The translations under genes were made by a program, and so were the position numbers. A stretch of 61,073 nucleotides of DNA from a bacterium (GTDB lineage: Bacteria > Actinomycetota > Acidimicrobiia > Acidimicrobiales > CATQHL01). Below the pieces are notes generated by a model. The model ran no database searches. It was given only the letters and a program-made list of their open reading frames with translations, and was not told the DNA's origin. Shown here piece by piece: positions 10,592-18,965 of this stretch (position 1 is the stretch's first letter; each line of letters starts with the position of its first letter). The stretch covers positions 1 to 61,073 of the forward strand of contig JAPOVS010000087.1 in the NCBI GenBank assembly GCA_026708055.1, given 5' to 3'.

Positions 10592-12000
10592 CCATCCCGA
10601 ACCTGCTGGCCGAGCGTTACGCCGGCGCGGCGATGCGCGCCATCTGGTCGCCGCGCGAGAAGGTCCGCCGGGAACGGGAGTTCTGGGTGGCCGTCCTCGA
10701 AGGGCAGATCGAGTTGGGGCTGGAGGTTCCCGGGGACGCGCCAGCCGCGTACCGGGCCGTCGTCGAGGACATCGACCTGGATTCCATCGCCCGCCGGGAG
10801 CGCCGGTTGCGGCACGACGTGATGGCCCGGCTGGAGGAGTTCTGCGCGCTGGCAGGTTGCGAGTACCTCCACTGGGGTCTCACCTCCCGCGACGTCACCG
10901 AGAACGTCGAGCAGACGCAGATCCGCGATGCGATGCGTCTCGTGCTGACCAAGGCGGTCGCCGCCGCCGATGCCGTGGCGCGGCGGGCCGGCGAGTTGGC
11001 CGCAACGCCCGTGGTGGCGCGTACGCACAACGTTCCAGCGCAGGTCACAACCTTCGGCCGCCGCTTCGCCGCCGCGGGCGAGGAGTTGATCGAGGCGATC
11101 CGCCGCCTCGAGACGCTGGTCGAGGACTACCCGTTGCGCGGGTTGAAGGGTGCCGTCGGCACGCAGGCGGGCCTACTGGGGCTGTTCGCCGGCGACCCCT
11201 CGAAGGTGGAGGCGCTGGAAGCGGCCGTCGCCGCCCGGCTCGGGTTCGACCGCACACTTGGTGCGGTGGGGCAGGTGTATCCCCGGTCGCTGGACTTCGA
11301 CGTCGTCTCGAGCCTGTTCAGGCTCGGCAACGGGCCGGCCAACCTGGCGACGACGATCCGCCTCATGGCCGGGCAGGAACTCATCACCGAAGGGTTCGGT
11401 GCCGGACAAGTCGGATCGTCCGCCATGCCCCACAAGACCAATGCTCGTTCCTGCGAACGCATCAATGGCCTCGCGACGGTGTTGCGCGGGCACGTCACCA
11501 TGGTTGCCGACCTGGCGGGGGTTCAGTGGAACGAAGGTGACGTCAGTTGCTCGGTCGTACGCAGGATCGTGTTGCCCGACGCGTTCTTCGCGATCGACGG
11601 GCTCCTGGAGACGTTCCTCACGGTGATGCAAGAACTGGAGCCCTTCCCGGCCGTGGCCGTCGAGGAGTTGCGCGGCCGAGCACCGCTCTTGGCGAGTGCA
11701 GCTCTTCTCGTTGCCGCGGCCGATGCAGGAGCTGAGCGCTCCCATGTCCATTCGGTACTGCAGCGCCACAGTGCAGCTGCTGTGGCTGCACAGCGAACCG
11801 GTCAGGCGTACGATCTCGCGGCCGCTTTGGGCCAGGACGACGACTTCCCCTTGACAATAGAAGGCGTGGAAGCAGTCCTGAACGAGGCCAGTGAACCCGG
11901 CCGGGCCGAAGCGCAAGTGGCTGACTTCGTCAAGGCGGCAGCCGACTTGTTGGACCGCTATCCCCTGGCTGGAGAAGTTGCTCCGGAGCCGCTCCTGTAA
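10588..12000 (+). CDS. purB: Adenylosuccinate lyase
   Basis: Cleaves adenylosuccinate to AMP and fumarate, and SAICAR in the earlier purine pathway. I place the start at the GTG overlapping the purA stop; the open frame extends further upstream inside purA but only the part from [13 protein letters not shown] resembles the family. This gives 470 residues. The superfamily signature [17 protein letters not shown] is present (about residue 275), as are [15 protein letters not shown] and [16 protein letters not shown]. The final third has somewhat lower GC than the start. Confidence 0.95.
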   Translation: MTIPNLLAERYAGAAMRAIWSPREKVRREREFWVAVLEGQIELGLEVPGDAPAAYRAVVEDIDLDSIARRERRLRHDVMARLEEFCALAGCEYLHWGLTSRDVTENVEQTQIRDAMRLVLTKAVAAADAVARRAGELAATPVVARTHNVPAQVTTFGRRFAAAGEELIEAIRRLETLVEDYPLRGLKGAVGTQAGLLGLFAGDPSKVEALEAAVAARLGFDRTLGAVGQVYPRSLDFDVVSSLFRLGNGPANLATTIRLMAGQELITEGFGAGQVGSSAMPHKTNARSCERINGLATVLRGHVTMVADLAGVQWNEGDVSCSVVRRIVLPDAFFAIDGLLETFLTVMQELEPFPAVAVEELRGRAPLLASAALLVAAADAGAERSHVHSVLQRHSAAAVAAQRTGQAYDLAAALGQDDDFPLTIEGVEAVLNEASEPGRAEAQVADFVKAAADLLDRYPLAGEVAPEPLL

Positions 12001-12030
12001 CGGCGGGCACCGGCTGTCAGTGGTGAACCG

Positions 12031-12447
12031 TCAGCGAATGCCCGCAGCCTGAAGGACCTTTGCGGAGACACCGACCTCTCGCCAAGCCTGATACGAGATG
12101 CCCTTGCGCTCGCTGTATGAAGCCGCTACATCGATGAAACCGTTCTCGAGTTCGTCGATGTCAACGCTCTGTTCAGCGGCGTCGATTGCCTTCTGCAGAT
12201 TGATTCTCTCCTGAACGAGGTGCAGGCGCCCCACGGCGCCTGCTGATTCCAAGTCCTGTTCCACAGCCGCCAGCTTCTTCTGGAGCGATTCTTTGGAGCG
12301 GCGCCTGCCGCCGGATTGTCTCACTTCGAGTGCCTCGAGGTACTGGCGTACAACACGGGTCTCGGTTCGCCCTTGGATCATCGCCGCCTTGTGCTCAGGG
12401 GTGACCTCGCGGGCTTTCCGCTCGCTGCTTGCGTCGCTCTCGCTCAT
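12031..12447 (-). CDS. Conserved hypothetical helical protein
   Basis: 138 residues, all alpha-helical by eye, with no signal peptide or membrane segment. There is a basic stretch (GGRRRSKESLQKK, about 47-58), a likely coiled-coil helix pair (about 55-105) and a conserved-looking C-terminus (YSERKGISYQAWREVGVSAKVLQAAGI). The C-terminal pattern matches, from memory, small uncharacterised actinobacterial proteins that may bind nucleic acids; I cannot assign a function. It converges on purB with a 30-bp gap, and its GC content is lower than its neighbours. GAAAGGAG upstream of the ATG at 12447 is a good ribosome-binding site. Confidence 0.75.
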   Translation of the reverse strand: MSESDASSERKAREVTPEHKAAMIQGRTETRVVRQYLEALEVRQSGGRRRSKESLQKKLAAVEQDLESAGAVGRLHLVQERINLQKAIDAAEQSVDIDELENGFIDVAASYSERKGISYQAWREVGVSAKVLQAAGIR

Positions 12448-12641
12448 GTCGACTGCTCCTTTCGGTGATGGCTCACCACGAATAGACAGACTAATTCAGA
12501 TCACCGAAGTCTAACCAGATTCTGTCCGAGCGAGTCAAGCGACTCCAGGAGATTGACAAGTTTTCCGTCGGGGTGCCTTGCATCGCGAGTTGTTCCCACC
12601 GGCGGTGCGCAACTATTGAACTGCTGGTCTTGTGGACTTGT

Positions 12642-12673
12642 CTACGGTAGATTGGCTCTACGGTAAATTGGCA
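12642..12673 (+). repeat. Two tandem 16-bp repeats directly upstream of pyrE
   Basis: CTACGGTAGATTGGCT (12642-12657) is followed at once by CTACGGTAAATTGGCA (12658-12673): 14 of 16 positions agree and there is no gap. The pair ends two bases before the pyrE GTG. It occupies the site where a ribosome-binding site would be and is AT-richer than its surroundings, so it may be a tandem operator or promoter element for a leaderless transcript (inference). The remaining upstream gap (12448-12641) shows no other motif. Confidence 0.7.
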
Positions 12674-12675
12674 CT

Positions 12676-13242
12676 GTGAAACGATCATCCGTAGACCTGT
12701 TGAAGCAGCACCTGTTGAAACACTCGATCCGTACGGGTGACTTTGTCTTGAAATCCGGGCGCCGCAGCAACTGGTTCTGCGACGCCAAGCAGACCGCCTG
12801 CCGGGCGGAGGGGATCCTGCTGGTCGCCGACGCGGTGCTGGATGTGATGCCGCCCGGCATCGACGCCATCGGCGGCTTGGCCGCCGGCGCGGATCCGATC
12901 GCGTTCGGCGTGGCGGGCGTCGCCGCCGTCCGGGGACGGCCGCTCCGTGCTTTCAGCATCCGCAAGGAGGCCAAGGACCATGGTGTGGAAGGCCGTCTGG
13001 CGGGCGCGCTGGAGGCGGAGGACCGGGTTCTCATCGTTGAGGACACCGTCACCAGGGGCCGCTCGCCGCTGGAGGCGGCGCGGGTGGTCCGCGCTCTGGG
13101 CGCCGAGCCGCAGATGATCCTGGCGATCGTCGACAGGGGCGGCACGTGCGCGGCGGCTGCGGCCGCCGAAGGGCTGGTCTTCCGGGCGCTGGTGACCGCG
13201 CCGGAACTCGGCTTCGCCTACGAGTCCCCCGGAGGCGCCTAG
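12676..13242 (+). CDS. pyrE: Orotate phosphoribosyltransferase
   Basis: Makes orotidine 5'-phosphate from orotate and PRPP in pyrimidine synthesis. The 188 residues carry the N-terminal HSIRTGDFVLKSGRRSNWFCD segment, the catalytic-loop KEAKDHG and the PRPP-binding signature VLIVEDTVTRGRSPLEA. The GTG at 12676 has no Shine-Dalgarno sequence; two tandem 16-bp repeats end just before it. The stop codon TAG lies inside the first copy of a 19-bp tandem repeat (13225-13319) and exists only because that copy has CTAGG where the others have CCAGG. Confidence 0.93.
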   Translation: MKRSSVDLLKQHLLKHSIRTGDFVLKSGRRSNWFCDAKQTACRAEGILLVADAVLDVMPPGIDAIGGLAAGADPIAFGVAGVAAVRGRPLRAFSIRKEAKDHGVEGRLAGALEAEDRVLIVEDTVTRGRSPLEAARVVRALGAEPQMILAIVDRGGTCAAAAAAEGLVFRALVTAPELGFAYESPGGA

Positions 13243-13319
13243 GTCCCCCGGAGGCGCCCAGGTCCCCCGGAGGCGCCCAGGTCCCCCGGAGGCGCCCAGG
13301 TCCCCCGGAGGCGCCCAGG
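13225..13319 (+). repeat. Five tandem copies of a 19-bp GC-rich repeat
   Basis: The unit TCCCCCGGAGGCGCCCAGG occurs five times without gaps (starts 13225, 13244, 13263, 13282, 13301). Only the first copy differs, with T for C, which creates the pyrE stop codon. The array fills most of the space between the last pyrE codons and tRNA-Phe. It is too short and has no spacers, so it is not a CRISPR; it looks like a slippage-type VNTR. Confidence 0.95.
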
Positions 13320-13373
13320 TGTACCCGGAGCAGACCGTCGCCGACCGGGCCCGGGTGACGGGGATCGACCGCG

Positions 13374-13446
13374 TGGTCGGGCCCGGCATCGATCCGGGGA
13401 CCTTCCGCTTTTCAGGCGGACGCTCTGCCGACTGAGCTACCCGACC
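13374..13446 (-). tRNA. tRNA-Phe (GAA)
   Basis: A full 73-nt cloverleaf on the minus strand: acceptor GGTCGGG pairs with CCCGACC, D-stem GCTC/GAGC, anticodon stem TCCGC/GCGGA around loop CTGAAAA (anticodon GAA), T-stem CCCGG/CCGGG. No CCA is encoded. The T-loop reads ATCGATG instead of the usual TTCnAnY, so position 54 is A. Confidence 0.88.
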
Positions 13447-13450
13447 GGGG

Positions 13451-13525
13451 CGGTCCTGACGGGATTTGAACCCGCGACCTCCGCCTTGACAGGGCGGCGT
13501 GCACTCCAAGCTGCACTACAGGACC
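13451..13525 (-). tRNA. tRNA-Asp (GTC)
   Basis: 75 nt, minus strand, five bases from tRNA-Phe. The acceptor is GGTCCTG/CAGGACC, the D-stem GTGC/GCAC, and the anticodon stem CCGCC/GGCGG with loop CTGTCAA (anticodon GTC). The T-loop TTCAAAT is normal. Discriminator base G, as expected for tRNA-Asp. No encoded CCA. Confidence 0.95.
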
Positions 13526-13597
13526 AGCAGGACCGAATCCTATCCGCAGCGGCTCCGACGCGGCGCGGAGCGCTGATGCGGCGGAGCCGGACAGCGG

Positions 13598-13670
13598 CAC
13601 CCCCAACGGGATTCGAACCCGTGTTACCGCCTTGAAAGGGCGGCGTCCTAGGCCGCTGGACGATGGGGGC
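13598..13670 (-). tRNA. tRNA-Glu (TTC)
   Basis: 73 nt, minus strand. The acceptor is GCCCCCA/TGGGGGT, the anticodon stem CCGCC/GGCGG with loop CTTTCAA (anticodon TTC), and the T-loop TTCGAAT is normal. It lies upstream of tRNA-Asp and tRNA-Phe, so the three may be one transcript read from the ctaA side. Confidence 0.96.
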
Positions 13671-13682
13671 AACCGGGGCAGC

Positions 13683-14600
13683 CTACCGGGCGGGCGCCTC
13701 GTGCACGGCCAGGTGAAGCCGCAGGACGGCGGTCCAAAGGGCGGCCGCGCCGGCGATATGGACGCCGACGAGGAGCACGGGCACACCGGTGAAGTACTGC
13801 AGGTAGCCGACCGCGGCCTGCGCGCCGATCACCAGTACCACCAAGCGGGCGGCGGGGGCGTGCGGCGTCGCCCGGTGGCCCCGGCGCCGGAGCCGGAACG
13901 AGCCGCGCTCGGCACCGGCCCAGAGCAACAGCGCCACCGCGGCGCACAGCACCATGGCCCCGCCGTGCAGGCGGGCCAGGGACGGGATGTCGTACTGCAG
14001 CCGCTCGACATCGGCGTCACCACCATGCGGGCCGGCTCCGGTCAGCAACGTGCCGCTCACGATGGCCAGGACCGCCAGGACCACCAGCAGGCGCGTCAGG
14101 TGGCCCGCCGCCCGCGCCGGCGCGCCCGCCCCCCTCGGAGCCCCGTCGGGCAGACCGGCGCGGTGGTGCAACACGACGGCGTTGGCCACCAGCACCATCG
14201 ACAGCAGGAAGTGGGCGATGACCAACCACGGGGAGAGGTGGTACCACACGACCAGGCCCCCGAGGACCACCTGGCCGGCAACCCCCGCCACGAGCCCGAA
14301 CGCCAGTCCGACGAGGTCCTGCCGCCTGGGTCGCCGCAGCAGCGCACCGAGCACGGCGAGCGCCACGGCCAGCGACACCACGCCGGTAATGGCCCTGTTC
14401 ACGAACTCCACCAGGGCGTGGTACTCCAGGTCGGGGACGAACTGGTTCTCCTCGCAGGTGGGCCAGTCCGAGCAGCCCAGTCCGGAGCCGGTGAGGCGCA
14501 CCGCGCCACCGGTGATGATGATGAAGATCAGGGCCAGCAGGGCCAGCAGAGTGATACGGCGGTAGCCGGCCGGGCTGATTCCGTTCCTCCGCAGCGCCAT
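13683..14600 (-). CDS. ctaA: Heme A synthase (COX15/CtaA family)
   Basis: Membrane monooxygenase oxidising heme O to heme A for the oxidase encoded next door. The 305 residues have about eight membrane helices. The signature GGAVRLTGSGLGCSDWPTC follows the first helix, and the heme-binding histidines sit in EYHALVEFVNRA, VWYHLSPWLVIAHFLLS, LHGGAMVLC and VGVHIAGAAALW. It diverges from ctaB, which makes heme O, with a 96-bp shared promoter region, so heme A synthesis flanks the oxidase cluster. Confidence 0.94.
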   Translation of the reverse strand: MALRRNGISPAGYRRITLLALLALIFIIITGGAVRLTGSGLGCSDWPTCEENQFVPDLEYHALVEFVNRAITGVVSLAVALAVLGALLRRPRRQDLVGLAFGLVAGVAGQVVLGGLVVWYHLSPWLVIAHFLLSMVLVANAVVLHHRAGLPDGAPRGAGAPARAAGHLTRLLVVLAVLAIVSGTLLTGAGPHGGDADVERLQYDIPSLARLHGGAMVLCAAVALLLWAGAERGSFRLRRRGHRATPHAPAARLVVLVIGAQAAVGYLQYFTGVPVLLVGVHIAGAAALWTAVLRLHLAVHEAPAR

Positions 14601-14696
14601 CGGCGCTCAGCCTAGGAGCCGGCCGCAGTGCCCCTCGCCGCTCCATCAGCGTCGCGAGTGGAGTATTGGACACGCGGGTCTCGTACGCTTGCGCCG

Positions 14697-15572
14697 ATGC
14701 CTGCGACGAAAGCCCGGGCCACGATCGCGTCCTACGTGGCGCTGACCAAACCGCGCATCATCGAGCTGCTGCTCGTGACGACGGTTCCCACCATGATCGT
14801 TGCGCAGCGAGGCCTGCCCCCGGTGTGGTTGATCGGGGCGGTCATCGCCGGCGGGGCCCTCGCCGCCGGCGGCGCCAACGCGCTCAACATGGTCATCGAC
14901 CGCGACATCGACAGCATCATGCAGCGCACCCGGGACCGGCCCCTCGTCACCGGCGAGATAAGCCCGCGCAGCGCCCTGGCGTTCGCGGTCACCCTGGAGG
15001 TGGCGGCGTTCGTCTGGCTCTGGCTGATGGTGAACCTGCTCAGCGCGGTCCTGGCGGTGAGTGCCACGCTGTTCTACGTCTTCGTGTACAGCCTCTGGCT
15101 GAAGCGGCGGTCCGAGCGCAACATCGTCATCGGCGGAGCCGCCGGCGCGGTCCCCGTGCTCGTGGGCTGGACGGCCGTGACGGGCCGGCTGGACTGGGCG
15201 CCGCTGCTGCTGTTCGCGGTGATCTTCTACTGGACGCCACCCCACTTCTGGGCGCTGGCGGTGCGCTACCGCGATGACTACGCGCAGGTCGGGGTGCCGA
15301 TGCTGCCGGCGGTCCGCTCCATCCGGACCGTGGCCCTGCGCATCATCGCCTACACCGTGGTCCTCTGGGCCACGAGCGTCGCTTTCGGGTTCGTGGCCGA
15401 GTTGGGGACCCTCTACCTTGCGACCGCCCTGGTGACCGGCGTGATCTTCATCGCCCTGGGTGTCCGGTTGCTTCGCCATGGCACACCGCAGGTGGCGATG
15501 CGCCTGTTCAACTGGTCCATCACCTACATCGTGTTGCTGTTCGGGGCCATGGCTCTGGATCGGTTCGTCTGA
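14697..15572 (+). CDS. ctaB: Protoheme IX farnesyltransferase (heme O synthase)
   Basis: Integral membrane prenyltransferase converting heme B to heme O. Start: ATG 14697 (MPATKARATIASYVALTKPRIIELLLVTTVPTMI); the open frame reaches further upstream without family resemblance. This gives 291 residues with multiple membrane helices. The prenyl-diphosphate motif NMVIDRDIDSIMQRTRDRPL and the later YWTPPHFWALAVRYRDDY loop are intact. It diverges from ctaA and leads the oxidase cluster. Confidence 0.95.
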   Translation: MPATKARATIASYVALTKPRIIELLLVTTVPTMIVAQRGLPPVWLIGAVIAGGALAAGGANALNMVIDRDIDSIMQRTRDRPLVTGEISPRSALAFAVTLEVAAFVWLWLMVNLLSAVLAVSATLFYVFVYSLWLKRRSERNIVIGGAAGAVPVLVGWTAVTGRLDWAPLLLFAVIFYWTPPHFWALAVRYRDDYAQVGVPMLPAVRSIRTVALRIIAYTVVLWATSVAFGFVAELGTLYLATALVTGVIFIALGVRLLRHGTPQVAMRLFNWSITYIVLLFGAMALDRFV

Positions 15573-15747
15573 TGGCGCCAATGGTGTCACCGGGCGGCAT
15601 GATCCGGGACCGATCTGCTGCGGTGCGGGCGGCCCGCGGACTCGCGTTACAGTTCCAGGCTGGATCAGCCCCCCTGGCCGCCGGTCGAGCGGACTTCGCC
15701 GAGCGGTCATACCGAACGGACAACTCGCACCTCGTTACCGAATTCGT

Positions 15748-17463
15748 ATGACCGCGACCGAGACTCACGCTGCCGCCACGGACGAGCACGCCTCGGCCAC
15801 GCCGGCAGGCTCGCCGACCCCGCGGGGACTTGCGGGGATCCTGTCCAGCAGCGACCACAAGACGCTGGGGCGGATGTGGATCCTGGCGTCGCTGCTGCTC
15901 GGCACCTTCGTGCTGGTGTGCGGGCTGCTGTTGCACATCGAGCGCGCCAACCTGCCGGGTCTCGAGGTCTTCGCGGGCATCGAATCGTTCCGGCAGTTCT
16001 TCACGCTCTACCGGGTCGGTCTGGTCTTCCTGTTCGTCATGCCGTTGTGGATCGGTCTCGCCACGCACGTGGTCCCACTGCAGATCGGCGCCCGGGGTGT
16101 GGCCTTCCCGCGGGCGGCCGCGGCCGCCTTCTGGGGCTGGCTCACCGGGGCCGGCATCCTCATCGCCTCCTGGGCGATCGACGGGGGCCTTGCCGCCGGT
16201 GGCGAGCAGCGGGCCGTGGAGCTCTCCCTGCTCTCCTTCGCCCTGGTGGTGCTGTCGCTGCTGGGCGCCACGGGAGTGCTGCTCACCACCATGTGCACCC
16301 AGCGGCCGGCCGGCATGAGCCTGGAACGCATGCCGTTGTTCTCCTGGTCGGTGTTCGTGGCGGGTGCCGTGTGGCTCCTGAGCCTGCCCGTGCTGCTGGC
16401 CAACCTGGTCATCATGTGGATCGACCTGCGGGGTCCGAGCGCGGTGCGCTTCGGGGCCGGGCAGAACCTGTACGAGCAGGTCTCCTGGGTGTTCGACCAG
16501 CCCCAGGTGTTCGTGTTCGCAATCCCCGTGGTCGGTGTCGTGGGGGAGATCCTGCCGGTGGCCTTCGGCATGCCGCAGCGGCGCTGGGGCGTCATGCTCT
16601 CGCTCGTCGGTCTGGCCGGAGTGTTCAGTTTCGGTGCCGACCTGCAACGATTCTTCAGCCCGACGGCCCAGACGACGCCGCTCTACGTGGTCAGCGGCAT
16701 CGTCGTGGCGCTGGTGGTCGTGGCGCTGCTGGGAGGCTGGGCCGACCTGGGGCGCGGCGCCCGCCGCCTGCCCCGGCCCAGCGGGCACCTCGCCGTGGCG
16801 ATGTCGGCGCTGGGCGTGCTGGTCTTCGCGGCGATCGTGGGATTCATCCGGGTGCTCGGCGGGGCGGTCGGGTTCCTGCGGAGCTTCGCTCGGCACAACG
16901 AGTCCTGGCAGGGTGATCTGGACCGTGCCCTGGCGCCCCTGGACGATCTGCGGGGGACCATGGCCGGCGCGGGGCTGCTGGACCTCGTGGCGATGGCGGC
17001 CGTGCTCGGTGCCGTGGCCGGGCTCTTCTACTGGAGCCCCAAGATCTTCGGGCGCCGGGCCTCGCACGCCGCCGGCTTCGGCGCGGCGGCGATCCTGGGC
17101 GCGGCCGGCCTGTTGACGGGCCTGATGGGCCTCGTCGCCGGCTTCCTGGGCCAACCCGAACGCCCCAGCGCGAGCTTCACCTCGGGGGGTGCGGAGGCTG
17201 CGGCCATCCTCGCCGTCATCGGCGTGATCGGGGTCCTGTTGGCTATGGCGATCGTGCTGATCGTCACCCTGCGCGGCGCCGCCTCGCTCGCCCGGGGCGC
17301 CTCCACGGTTCCCGACCCCTGGGGCGGGCACACGATGGAATGGTTCGCCGCCTCGCCGCCCCCGCCGGACAACTTCGGTGACGAGCCGGCGGCTCCGGTG
17401 CGTTCGGCGCATCCTCTCTGGGACGCGCCGGCGCCGTCGACAGGCGAGAGAGGTGCCCCGTGA
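15748..17463 (+). CDS. Cytochrome c oxidase subunit I homologue lacking all heme and copper ligands
   Basis: 571 residues, about twelve membrane helices. It aligns end to end with the normal CtaD at 20318: SSSDHKTLGRMW at the start, VPLQIGARGVAFPR (115-122), RMPLFSWSVF (194-203), FYWSPKIFG and a C-terminal DPWGGHTMEWFAASPPP corresponding to DPWDARGLEWMTASPTP. Every redox ligand is replaced: heme a His94 is Tyr88; the HPEVY copper/Tyr motif is QPQVF (251-255); the HH pair is gone near 298-301; the HFH pair aligns with GLL. It therefore cannot bind heme a, heme a3 or CuB and should be a structural or regulatory pseudoenzyme. The frame is long and intact, so it is not a decaying gene. It overlaps the next gene by four bases (GTGA). 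Confidence 0.9.
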   Translation: MTATETHAAATDEHASATPAGSPTPRGLAGILSSSDHKTLGRMWILASLLLGTFVLVCGLLLHIERANLPGLEVFAGIESFRQFFTLYRVGLVFLFVMPLWIGLATHVVPLQIGARGVAFPRAAAAAFWGWLTGAGILIASWAIDGGLAAGGEQRAVELSLLSFALVVLSLLGATGVLLTTMCTQRPAGMSLERMPLFSWSVFVAGAVWLLSLPVLLANLVIMWIDLRGPSAVRFGAGQNLYEQVSWVFDQPQVFVFAIPVVGVVGEILPVAFGMPQRRWGVMLSLVGLAGVFSFGADLQRFFSPTAQTTPLYVVSGIVVALVVVALLGGWADLGRGARRLPRPSGHLAVAMSALGVLVFAAIVGFIRVLGGAVGFLRSFARHNESWQGDLDRALAPLDDLRGTMAGAGLLDLVAMAAVLGAVAGLFYWSPKIFGRRASHAAGFGAAAILGAAGLLTGLMGLVAGFLGQPERPSASFTSGGAEAAAILAVIGVIGVLLAMAIVLIVTLRGAASLARGASTVPDPWGGHTMEWFAASPPPPDNFGDEPAAPVRSAHPLWDAPAPSTGERGAP

Positions 17464-18074
17464 GCGAGCAGGCCGCTCCGGCGACCGAGATGGTGGCACC
17501 GGCGATCGCCCCGCGCCGCCGGACCCTGCAGGTGGGCACGGGTTTCGCCGCGGCGGCCGTGTTGATGTACTTCGGTGGCCTGCTGGGCGTCTACTTCTCC
17601 GAGCGGGCCGATTTCCTGCGGGCGAACCCCGGCGAGTCGTGGATCCCCTCCGGGGCCCGGGTCGAGCTGACCGCGCCGACGGTGATGGCCTGGACGCTGC
17701 TGCTGAGCGTCGTCACCATGCAGTGGGTGGTGCACGCCACCAAGCGGGACGACCGGCGCCACACCCTCATCGCCCTGGTCGTCACGGCCGTCTTCGGCGT
17801 GGCGGTGATCAACCAGACCGCCTTCCAGTACCGCCAGATGGGGCTGGCGATCGACGGGGGCAGCCTGGCGGCACCGCTCATCTACACGATCTCGGGCAGT
17901 CATCTCGCCCTGGTCGTCGTGGCCCTCGGCTACCTGTTCGTCATGGCGGTGCGGGCCCTCACCGCGCCGGCGCCCAGCGTCCACCTCGACGGCATGTCGG
18001 CGGCGGCCATGCTCTGGCACGTCATGGTGTTCGTGTACCTGGTCATCTGGGTCGGACTCTTCGTGACGAAGTGA
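17460..18074 (+). CDS. Divergent cytochrome c oxidase subunit III homologue
   Basis: 204 residues, five or six membrane helices. It resembles the genuine CtaE at 22408 in helix order and in two places: ISGSHLALVVVALG matches LTGFHGAHVTIGIV, and AAAMLWHVMVFVYLVIWVGLFV matches LIGLYWHFVDIVWILIFTIIY. The GTG start overlaps the stop of the ligand-less subunit I gene, so the two are coupled as ctaD-ctaE are. Together they look like a duplicated oxidase core without catalysis. The role is inferred from homology and position only. Confidence 0.75.
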   Translation: MSEQAAPATEMVAPAIAPRRRTLQVGTGFAAAAVLMYFGGLLGVYFSERADFLRANPGESWIPSGARVELTAPTVMAWTLLLSVVTMQWVVHATKRDDRRHTLIALVVTAVFGVAVINQTAFQYRQMGLAIDGGSLAAPLIYTISGSHLALVVVALGYLFVMAVRALTAPAPSVHLDGMSAAAMLWHVMVFVYLVIWVGLFVTK

Positions 18075-18131
18075 TGAGCCCCATCCCCGCACCCTCGGTC
18101 CACCGGCTGCGCCCGCAGCGAGGTTGCTGAC

Positions 18132-18965
18132 GTGCTGACTCCGGGTTTCAAGCTCTTCTTCGGGTTCGGCGCCCTCGCCGCCGTGGGCGCCATCATCTAC
18201 GGGATCGCAACCGGTGATCCCGCCGGCGCGGACTACCTGGGCGTGGTGGATCGTGACGCCTGGAAGGGTGTCATCAGCCTGGGATGGCAAGGCGGCGTCG
18301 GGGAACACACAGGTTTCATCGTGCTGGTCTTCGCCGCCCTGGTCGGCGCCGGCCTGGGCTGCATGCTCGTGGCGTTCCGCGACGCCGACGCCGAGTCCGT
18401 GGGCGAGCTTGCCCCGACCGGCGAGACGCCGCCGAGCGAGGCGCCGGCCCATCCCTCCTACTGGCCGCCGCTGCTGGCCTTCGCGGCGGCCGTGGTCGTG
18501 ATCGGACTCGTCACCCACGCAGCCATCTTCGTGATCGGGCTCATCCTGGCCGGCGTCGTGGCGTTCGAGTGGATGGTCACCGCCTGGGCGGATCGGGCCA
18601 CTGGCGACGCGGCGGCGAATCGGGCACTGCGCAACGGGCTCATGCATCCCATCGAGATCCCGGTGCTGGGCGCCGCCGGTGTGGCCATCCTGGTGGTCGG
18701 CGGCTCGCGCGTCCTGCTGGCCGTGAGCGAGTTCAGCGCCGTCTGGATCGCTGCCGGGGTCTCCGCGGTGATCCTGCTGGCGGCAATGCTGTTCGCCGCC
18801 CGGCCCCACATCGCCCGCTCGGTCATCACCACCGTGCTGGCCTTCGCCGCCGTGGCGATCGTGGCCGCCGGCATCGTGGCGACCGCGGTCGGCCCCTACG
18901 ATCACGGCCACGCGGGCGAGCACGGCACCGACGAGGCCGGCGAGATCCACGAGGGCGACGAGTAA
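18132..18965 (+). CDS. Membrane protein of the oxidase cluster with CtaD-tail-like PSYWP module
   Basis: 277 residues with about seven membrane helices and a His/Asp/Glu-rich tail. Residues of roughly 108-150 (HPSYWPPLLAFAAAVVVIGL) resemble the extra two-helix module at the C-terminus of the CtaD encoded at 20318 (SPSYWPVVVALGLPLVAYGL), which corresponds to the small actinobacterial oxidase subunit. The rest is unrecognised. GTG start at 18132. It overlaps ctaC by one base (TAATG). With the two preceding genes it forms a three-gene insert between ctaB and ctaC; it may be the third subunit of that complex. Confidence 0.7.
   Translation: MLTPGFKLFFGFGALAAVGAIIYGIATGDPAGADYLGVVDRDAWKGVISLGWQGGVGEHTGFIVLVFAALVGAGLGCMLVAFRDADAESVGELAPTGETPPSEAPAHPSYWPPLLAFAAAVVVIGLVTHAAIFVIGLILAGVVAFEWMVTAWADRATGDAAANRALRNGLMHPIEIPVLGAAGVAILVVGGSRVLLAVSEFSAVWIAAGVSAVILLAAMLFAARPHIARSVITTVLAFAAVAIVAAGIVATAVGPYDHGHAGEHGTDEAGEIHEGDE

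Noticed and set aside
12003-12045. Terminator hairpin between the convergent purB and small-protein genes
   Set aside because: GCGGGCA and TGCCCGC can pair, but the loop is 29 bases and there is no T-tract.
13225-13319. Possible CRISPR array
   Set aside because: Repeats are 19 bp and directly adjacent with no spacers; no cas genes are present.
13320-13440. pyrE originally extending past the tandem repeat
   Set aside because: A single-repeat version would read on in frame, but it soon enters tRNA-Phe, and the present length already fits the enzyme family.
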